A DNA stretch of 36,852 nucleotides from Schizochytrium sp. CCTCC M209059 (lineage: Eukaryota; Sar; Bigyra; Thraustochytrida; Thraustochytriidae). The position numbers and the translations under genes are program-made. The notes below the pieces were generated by a model. It did no database searches, was not told the DNA's origin, and saw only the letters and a list, made by a program, of their open reading frames with translations. Location of the stretch: NCBI GenBank assembly GCA_000818945.1, contig KN805376.1, positions 808,029 through 844,880 of the forward strand, in the 5' to 3' direction. Below are positions 31,367-36,852 of the stretch, in pieces (positions within the stretch are counted from its first letter, which is position 1; every line of letters begins with the position of its first letter).

Positions 31367-33977
31367 TAGTTCAACATCCCGTGCGGGCCCTCAGCACGTG
31401 CACCCGCGAAAGAGACTCGGGCAGCAGACGCGACGACAAGGGTCGTCGCGCAGTATTCGCGACTCGAATGGATCGATGGGACGACCAACATTTCGCCTTG
31501 ATGACTTTCATCGCGTCAATGCACGTCGCGATCTTTGCGCTGCGGCACAACGTGCGTCCACGCATGTACGAAGACATAGTTCTGTTTCTGCTGGTAGCGG
31601 CGCTAACACGAGCCTCGCAGCGTACTTGACAATCCAACCGGACTACGGAACGCAAGTCCGCATGTCAAAAATTGACTGGACACGCCTCATGAGCAGCATC
31701 TTTGGGGATGGGTCGGCTTATCTTGAAGACGTAACAGATATGGTCGTCCCTTTGGCTTCGGCGGTAGCGGCGGTCGATCTTTTGCAGCTCAAGCTGTCCT
31801 CGAACCCGGTGCACGCATTGGCTGTGAAGCTTGGCGCCGACGCGGACGCGGATGATGCCTGGGATGCATTGGCACGATTTGCCGTGGTCGCTAATTCGTG
31901 TCCGTCGCAGCTGATGCGCGCAGCACAGGCGTTTGTCGCCAATACCCATGGTCCATTGGCCGAGCTTATTGCATCACGAAGCCGAGACGCAGTCGAACGC
32001 CGGGCCTCGATGAATGCGGCGACACAAGGATCGTCTCCGCGCAGGATGCTATGGGCACTGGGGAGAAGCAGGAGTAAACTGAGTCTGCGCAATCTGCATC
32101 TCGGTCCGAGCCTGTCGTCATCGTCTTCATTTTTGGCGCCACCTGCCTTTGCAGGGCTCTGCGCGACCAAAACGCCCGGCACGCTGCGATGGTCGATTGA
32201 TGGCTTGCCGGCAACGACACCTATTGTGATGGCCCGAGATGGGCATATGGGGCTCGAGGGAGTGCGCGCGCTCATCAACGAGACGGCAATGTACGAAGAA
32301 GGCGTGGAAGTTGTGGCTGCTACATCCGTGGAGGATCTTGCCCAGAGTCGATTCCAGTGGCGAGCTTCCTGCGTCTGGGTGGTCTTGGATAGTCCGCAAT
32401 GTATGATTCATGACGAAGCAAAATGGGTTTTACAGCGTGTGAGAACGCAGCGCAGCTGGTTGAAAACATTGCGGAACAATCGAAAGAAGGAAACGCTAGA
32501 TCGCGATGACAAGTCCGCGTCTGCATTTGAGTCTGAGTCGGACGAAGACAGCGAGGATGAAGACGAAGGGTTCACTGCTGTGCAGCAAGTTCGTGTAATT
32601 TTGCTGGCCCAAGACGCCGTCCGTGACGTGCCTGCTGCAATTCTCGACAGCGCGTGCATATTTGACTTGAACGAAGACAGTCATGATCGGGTCAATCTTG
32701 GCGCGCGCTTCAAGAGTGCTGTGCAAATGTGGGACGCGAGGCGAGAACAGACATGGAACACAAGACGAGAAAAATGTCTGCTTTACAAGCATCTATGGCG
32801 TCAGACTATTCTCGCGAGTCTGTTCACTGGCGAGGTGATATCCTCTTTGCAAGGAAGCTCGCCCGAGGCAGCACGAGATGCCTTGTTTCACAGGCTCGAA
32901 GCACTGGAAGGAAGCTTTGAAGATTGTGCGGATGATGACGATTCAATCGAGGATGAGGTTCCACCGCCAATGCTTTTAGAAATCAAGGATGGTCTTGATG
33001 GTCAGGGTACACAGGCTGAAGCGCAGCGGCTTGTGCTTGGCGTTGCAGGTGTCTTTACTCAGGAGCATCACGCAGGAGATCTTTTGCTGGAATGCGCCTT
33101 TCAGTCTTGGGAGATGGCTGTGCCATTGACGGCACATGGCCAGTATCGACATTTGACGTTAGCAACGCCTTGGGCGAAGGCATATCAAATTCAGGTCGCA
33201 GGTGTGAATCTGGACTCTCGCGAATACCATTTCTCGTCTGGGTCCGCTGCAGACGATGACGACCGATTTGACTGGTTCGAGACGTGTGGCGCGGATGCTA
33301 CAAGAGATTCACGATATCTTACGCTTCTCTCGAATGGGCTACGGGCACAAGTTTTCAGAACTCTTACGGACGAATTTTCGATGCTGACGGCCATGGATTC
33401 GCACAATCATGGGTTTATGCTTAACAAGGCAGCACCGGAAGAGCCAAGGATATCAGAAAAAATTGTTGATAACAGCATGACGGCACCTTTAGAGCACGCC
33501 AACAGAACTTTTGAAAATGGGGCCAAGGTGATCATCCTTGGCGAGGCAGCAGAACGGGGAACAGATACTGCGCAAATGAGACTCTGGCGACGCATGTGTC
33601 GAGCCAGCAGAGATCAAGGCCAGCCTTTGTCAAGTTTGGGTGCTGTTGTTCGTTTGGGAACCCCCGGAGAGCACAGCGATTGGGCTGATGTAGAAATACC
33701 GGGCTTTTTAATTGAAGGCCTACGCTGGAACCAGCGTAGTCGGCGTATGGAAGGACCCTACATTGCAGGGAAGCGCACGCTTGGTCCATGGATGTTTGTC
33801 AAGTTTGGCGAAGATAGCGGTCAGACGTTCGACCCTCTTGGTTTGCGAGAATCACTTACGAGTTGGTCGCGTCTGCTCGTTCGTGTCATGGATTGCTACG
33901 CGAACGAAGTATTTGCAATCGCATTGCCTTGCGATCCGAGCGTACTTCGCTGGCCTGTAGTTGGCCATGTCTGCTGA
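16852..33977 (+). CDS. Giant divergent dynein heavy chain-like protein, about 5,687 aa
   Basis: Exon 1 is 16852-16901 (MDLDDIAERGSNVDWD), the intron 16902-16963, and exon 2 runs uninterrupted to the TGA at 33975. Residues about 71-128 are Asp/Glu then Gln/Lys runs. The tail runs to about 1720. The linker (about 1721-2350) has WLQSVKMFQTKWEPIEALF near 1899. AAA1 has P-loop GSATVGKT (2379-2386) but Walker B reads FVDG (D2431, G2432) instead of FDE. AAA2 has GPPGSGKS (2731-2738) and VDG. AAA3 has GPFHSGKR (3184-3191) and VDD. AAA4 has no P-loop. Stalk helices flank a microtubule-binding domain (about 3860-4226). AAA5 and AAA6 follow, and the C-terminal domain has GFLIEGLRWN and ends VFAIALPCD...WPVVGHVC. 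Dyneins are minus-end microtubule motors, usually 4,100-4,650 aa. This one is longer and probably motor-impaired. DNHD1-like is one possible class. Confidence 0.9.
16902..16963 (+). other. 62-nt intron near the 5' end of the dynein-like gene
   Basis: GTGAGT donor directly after GATAG, and CACCAG acceptor. Splicing joins codon AG|A in frame with the 17-kb exon, which otherwise has a TAA at 16941-16943 and no ATG at its start. The 5' exon encodes an acidic start (MDLDDIAERG). Confidence 0.88.
17125..17295 (+). repeat. Acidic and Gln/Lys low-complexity tract in the dynein-like N-terminus
   Basis: GAT/GAC/GAA triplets encode a long Asp/Glu run, followed by CAA/AAA triplets encoding a Gln/Lys run. 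A second Gln run lies at about 17545-17580. Confidence 0.9.
24048..24071 (+). other. AAA1 Walker A motif of the dynein-like protein
   Basis: Encodes GSATVGKT, a full GxxxxGKT P-loop. Downstream at 24201-24209 the Walker B reads V-D-G, where dyneins have F-D-E. The sensor-I segment (NPGY in dyneins) reads TRRGG near 24325. Confidence 0.85.
28480..29590 (+). other. Stalk and microtubule-binding domain of the dynein-like protein
   Basis: The first long helix is about 28490-28840 (from LEKKFAETEQALLMVD). Next comes the conserved entry LSRARIVEVRNLRNP with helix 2 ATRAVLRALYLL. An extra charged segment of about 50 residues follows (about 28911-29061). Then come YYWEKAVSPELLDDPGLCGR (helix 3 onward), VFLGWILAVLRYRQVL, and the return helix to about 29590. 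The position between AAA4 and AAA5 and the motif order are those of dyneins. Confidence 0.82.
31316..31366 (+). repeat. (GGC)n poly-Gly tract in the dynein-like gene
   Basis: A GGC/GGT triplet run encodes about 17 consecutive Gly residues near residues 4802-4818, followed by a Ser/Arg/Gln-rich basic segment. It is an insertion relative to dyneins. Confidence 0.92.
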
Positions 33978-34113
33978 GCTCGATGCAGTCGTTAGAATAC
34001 TTGTAGAAACGTAAAAGATTCTGTTTGCCACGTTTTGGCCCTCTTTTGCATTTGAACTCTGCTCAACCGTTGGTCGATAATTCGTGTCAGCACATCCTTT
34101 TCTTTTCCTTATT

Positions 34114-36585
34114 TCATGATAAAGGCACTGCTTCCACGCAGCGAATGGCGTTTGGGAGAGGCTCTGGTGGAAGCGTAACGAGAAATTCGAGGAGAGCAGC
34201 GTGAAGATCCGGGTTGTTGAGGATGGCGCGGTGCTCTGCGCCTGGTATCTCCTTGGTACGAACCTTGCAGCTGCCAGTGGCTGCCCAAGACGAGACGTGC
34301 GCAAGACTTTGGTAGGGTACGACTCCGTCGCCAGCACGGCGCTTGCCGTCAGGCTGAGGCGTGGCGCTCGTTTCGTAAATGACGCCCTTGGACAGCTTGA
34401 GGCCATGGTTTCTAGCGAACTTGGGGTCCAATGTGGCGGACGTATCAACCTGAAAGTCATTGGCAAGCTTCGAAGAGCGGACTTGCTTGGCCTGACGTCT
34501 AAAAATACAAGAGGTCATCGTATTAACGTTGATGCCGTAGATAGCATAGACATTGTCTACGGGAGGCGCTGAGGTAGCAATGTACGGATCACGTTGGAAA
34601 AAATGAGACTCCCAGAGGCGAACTGTATCGTGCAGTCCCTCTATTCTGAGCATGTCAATGGGGGTGTAGCAGAAATATGTCGAGCTTTCGGGATTAAGAT
34701 GCGAGCGAGACGCGGGGGAAGAAGTCACAGGCGCCGGGCAAGTTGGCAGTTGTGCGGCGTTTTGTAAGTGAATGAAATGAGGCGAAAACCACGCGATCTC
34801 CATAGTCACTTGCGCCGTGCATCCGAGTCGCGAGCTCGACGAGGTTGCTGGCGCGAGGGGAAAGGTCATGAGCACTGTGGTGCCCGAGACATATTGCGGT
34901 GTGAGAATGTGACCGAGCATGAAGTCCGCCTTGCAGATGACGTGACCCGGATCCACGGTCTTGACTGCACCTATGGTTTTGTCATAGAGACGGGCCCCGA
35001 CCTTGGCAAGACCTGTTTTCTCAGCAGCCCCTCGTGCAGCGCGACGTCCACTCGTGTAGAGACGACGAGCAGCAACATCCGGCGCAAGGACCTGCTCTTG
35101 AATCTCAAGTGTAAGTCTGCCATCACCCTGGCCCAGCTCCACGGGTGCTTCCATCTCGAACATGACATAGGCATTTTCGCCATCCGAGGGCTCCACCAGC
35201 AACTGAGGATCTGCCTGATACCATGCTGTGGCAAGCTTTGTCGAGGCCAGCTTGATGCGAAGACGCATACGGCCAAGGTTTCGATAAAAGGTTGCAAGCT
35301 GGCGCAAGTCGAGCTGCATGAGCTTGATGCGTAGCATGCCGGTGTGCTTGACAATAGGGCAAAAGGCACGAGCGGACAATGCCACCTCCGTCTCGAGGCG
35401 GCCATTCGAGCCCACGGGAAGAAGAAGAGGAGTAGATCCAAGCGAGCGCCCCATGATGAGCGCCGCATGGGGAGAGAGAAAGGTGGTGGGAAGACCCATG
35501 TTGGAACCACGGACGATGCTGGCAAGGGAGCTCGCCGCGCCAAGATGGGGAGCGCCAATTGGTACATAAGTGTCAACATGAGCATCAATCCAGGCCTGGC
35601 CGCGCTTGTCAAGCGCAAAGCGCAAGAGGTACTCGCCAACCTGACAGCCCATGGAGTGGCAGAGAAGAACAATGCGAGCGCCGTCATTGTCGCGGACCAT
35701 GGTCTCGATGCGATCGAGCGTCTTGGAAAAATATGCGTCGCGCTCCTCGAGAATCGTCGGAGGAAGCCGCCAATCGTACGGAACAGCGTCAAGGTCTTTT
35801 TCACACGTGTAGCCCCCACGACTTACGAGCGCCTTGATGACCGGCCCAAAGACGTAAGTCTGGGCGCTGAGAAAGAGACCCGGTTCGAGAAAATCAACGC
35901 CGCTAAGACCTGGTATTGGGCGTACTTCGATGCCTTCACGTTCGGAGAGCAAATCAGTTCGCAAGGTGAGGTGTAGAAGCCAGTCGTTGCGCATGCTCAC
36001 CTGCTCGGTCTCGTCGTCGTTAGTCTCGAAGACGTGCGAGGTACCGAGAACTTTGCCCGTGAACCCGAGGCGCCCGAGCGACATCCATATTCGTTTTCCT
36101 TGCCAGCGCGGAACAATGGATGATTTCTCTACGCGGAGAGCGCTAGACATGAAGCCAGGGACGATGAGGACTGGCTTGCGCGTCGTCCCCTCGGGAAGAT
36201 AAGTTTGTGAGTATCTAGAGGAGGAGGACGATGACGACGACGACGACGACGACGACGACGAGGAGGAGGTGGCCTCGATAGGCGGCACGGGAGGCACGGA
36301 AGGCTGTGCATCAGCGATGCTGGCGTCCAAGGGTGGGGGTTCCTGAGGCTGGTCCTGCTCGACGCATTCGACATCGCCTATACCAATCTGCCGCGACGAA
36401 GCCTCGAGTTTGCGTGTCCTCGGCGGCGGCTGCGGCGGCGGCTGCGGCGGCTGCAAAGAACTACTTCGAGGTGGCGGTGGCGGTGGCTGTGCTTGCAGAG
36501 ACGAAGTACGGGGAGGGGATGGCGGCGGTGGCGGCGGCTTTGGCGGCGTTAAATGTGGCGGTGGCGGCGGAGGCGGTGAGGACAT
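34114..36585 (-). CDS. LCAT/PDAT-family lipase or acyltransferase with a C2-like insertion
   Basis: An 823-aa intronless protein. Residues 1-60 are Pro-rich, and 107-123 are a run of 17 Ser. The alpha/beta-hydrolase domain starts near 136 (KPVLIVPGFMSSALRV). PYDWR follows near 269, then the nucleophile elbow CHSMGCQ with Ser311, the Asp in GDGVVPY (D753) and the His in EHRAIL (H785), a complete catalytic triad. Family members move acyl groups between phospholipids and acceptors such as diacylglycerol or sterols, or act as phospholipases. Between RSLGSTPLLLP/FCPIVKHTG and YFCYTPIDML lies an extra block (about 415-600) that starts LRIKLMQLDLRQLATFYRNL and ends in beta-like strands, resembling a C2 membrane-binding domain. 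There is no signal peptide or membrane helix, so a cytosolic enzyme recruited to membranes is inferred. It converges with the dynein-like gene across 136 bp. Confidence 0.9.
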   Translation of the reverse strand: MSSPPPPPPPHLTPPKPPPPPPSPPRTSSLQAQPPPPPPRSSSLQPPQPPPQPPPRTRKLEASSRQIGIGDVECVEQDQPQEPPPLDASIADAQPSVPPVPPIEATSSSSSSSSSSSSSSSSSRYSQTYLPEGTTRKPVLIVPGFMSSALRVEKSSIVPRWQGKRIWMSLGRLGFTGKVLGTSHVFETNDDETEQVSMRNDWLLHLTLRTDLLSEREGIEVRPIPGLSGVDFLEPGLFLSAQTYVFGPVIKALVSRGGYTCEKDLDAVPYDWRLPPTILEERDAYFSKTLDRIETMVRDNDGARIVLLCHSMGCQVGEYLLRFALDKRGQAWIDAHVDTYVPIGAPHLGAASSLASIVRGSNMGLPTTFLSPHAALIMGRSLGSTPLLLPVGSNGRLETEVALSARAFCPIVKHTGMLRIKLMQLDLRQLATFYRNLGRMRLRIKLASTKLATAWYQADPQLLVEPSDGENAYVMFEMEAPVELGQGDGRLTLEIQEQVLAPDVAARRLYTSGRRAARGAAEKTGLAKVGARLYDKTIGAVKTVDPGHVICKADFMLGHILTPQYVSGTTVLMTFPLAPATSSSSRLGCTAQVTMEIAWFSPHFIHLQNAAQLPTCPAPVTSSPASRSHLNPESSTYFCYTPIDMLRIEGLHDTVRLWESHFFQRDPYIATSAPPVDNVYAIYGINVNTMTSCIFRRQAKQVRSSKLANDFQVDTSATLDPKFARNHGLKLSKGVIYETSATPQPDGKRRAGDGVVPYQSLAHVSSWAATGSCKVRTKEIPGAEHRAILNNPDLHAALLEFLVTLPPEPLPNAIRCVEAVPLS
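36218..36268 (-). repeat. Ser-coding triplet repeat in the LCAT-family gene
   Basis: GAC/GAG-type triplets on the plus strand encode 17 Ser residues using TCG, TCC, TCA and TCT codons. Confidence 0.9.
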
Positions 36586-36852
36586 GGCGCTGCGCTCGCT
36601 GTGCGTTTGGGGAGGGCAATGCCCGGTCTGTCCGGAGACGTTTTCAAGCCTACCGTGACGCTACCAAGCAAGTTGACCGGCAAAGCAGGCGGCGGGGGCA
36701 CGTGTTGAGCGGACTGTTGGCTGGCCCTCACCACGACTCGCACGCGCGCGCAGGGAAGCAGATGACGAGTGACACAAAGCTTTTGTTCAGAGAAAGATCC
36801 CACGACCTGAAATGTGAGTTGTGTTAGCGTTGCGATTTTTTTTTGGGGGGGG
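36586..36852. other. Upstream region of the LCAT-family gene and window edge
   Basis: No gene is seen. It should hold the promoter and leader of the minus-strand LCAT-family gene. The window ends in T9 (36836-36844) and G8 (36845-36852), which could be a natural homopolymer or an assembly edge. Confidence 0.5.

Noticed and set aside
1..36852. tRNA, rRNA and snRNA genes
   Set aside because: I looked for T-loop-like GTTCRA boxes with matching arms and for U1, U2, U5 and U6 core sequences and found none. A covariance-model scan would be decisive.

Overview
The window is nuclear DNA of a GC-rich, gene-dense, intron-poor eukaryotic microbe. The evidence is canonical histones H2A and H2B in a head-to-head pair, short GT-AG introns (62 to 147 nt), single-exon genes of up to 17 kb, homopolymeric amino-acid runs (Gln, Ser, Pro, Asp/Glu, Gly), abundant microsatellites and a dynein heavy chain. 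A heterotrophic stramenopile of the thraustochytrid/labyrinthulid type would fit this style, but that is an inference and no single feature proves it. The last 17 bases are T9 followed by G8, which may be a contig edge.

Layout, left to right. 1-1396: simple-sequence, stop-poor DNA upstream of a small SET-domain protein gene (1397-2035, +). 2036-2880: convergent spacer. 2881-4375: H2B (-) and H2A (+) diverging from a 751-bp shared promoter that is built as a mirror image around a perfect 24-bp inverted repeat. 4491-5540: WD40 protein resembling WDR83/MORG1 (-). 6763-9194: secreted protein with three von Willebrand A domains (+), broken by a one-base frameshift. 9642-11897: Gln-rich protein with a KIX-like domain (-), with about 2.5 kb of microsatellite-rich DNA upstream. 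14405-15086: three-exon gene for a 140-aa protein I do not recognise (-). 15936-16386: two-exon gene for a 113-aa charged coiled-coil protein (+). 16852-33977: very large dynein heavy chain-like gene (+, about 5,687 aa, one 62-nt intron). 34114-36585: LCAT/PDAT-family lipase or acyltransferase with a C2-like insertion (-).

The most unusual object is the dynein-like protein. It keeps the whole order of a dynein heavy chain: tail, linker, six AAA modules, stalk with microtubule-binding domain between AAA4 and AAA5, and C-terminal domain ending in the usual way. Its ATPase motifs are eroded: AAA1 has a good P-loop but Gly in place of the Walker B glutamate, AAA3 has Arg at the end of its P-loop, and AAA4 has no P-loop. 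It also carries acidic, Gln and Gly insertions and an extra segment in the microtubule-binding domain. It looks like a full-length but motor-impaired dynein, perhaps related to the divergent DNHD1 class.

The genes do not form a single pathway. Functional links are limited to the histone pair. The two small spliced genes next to the dynein gene may simply be neighbours.
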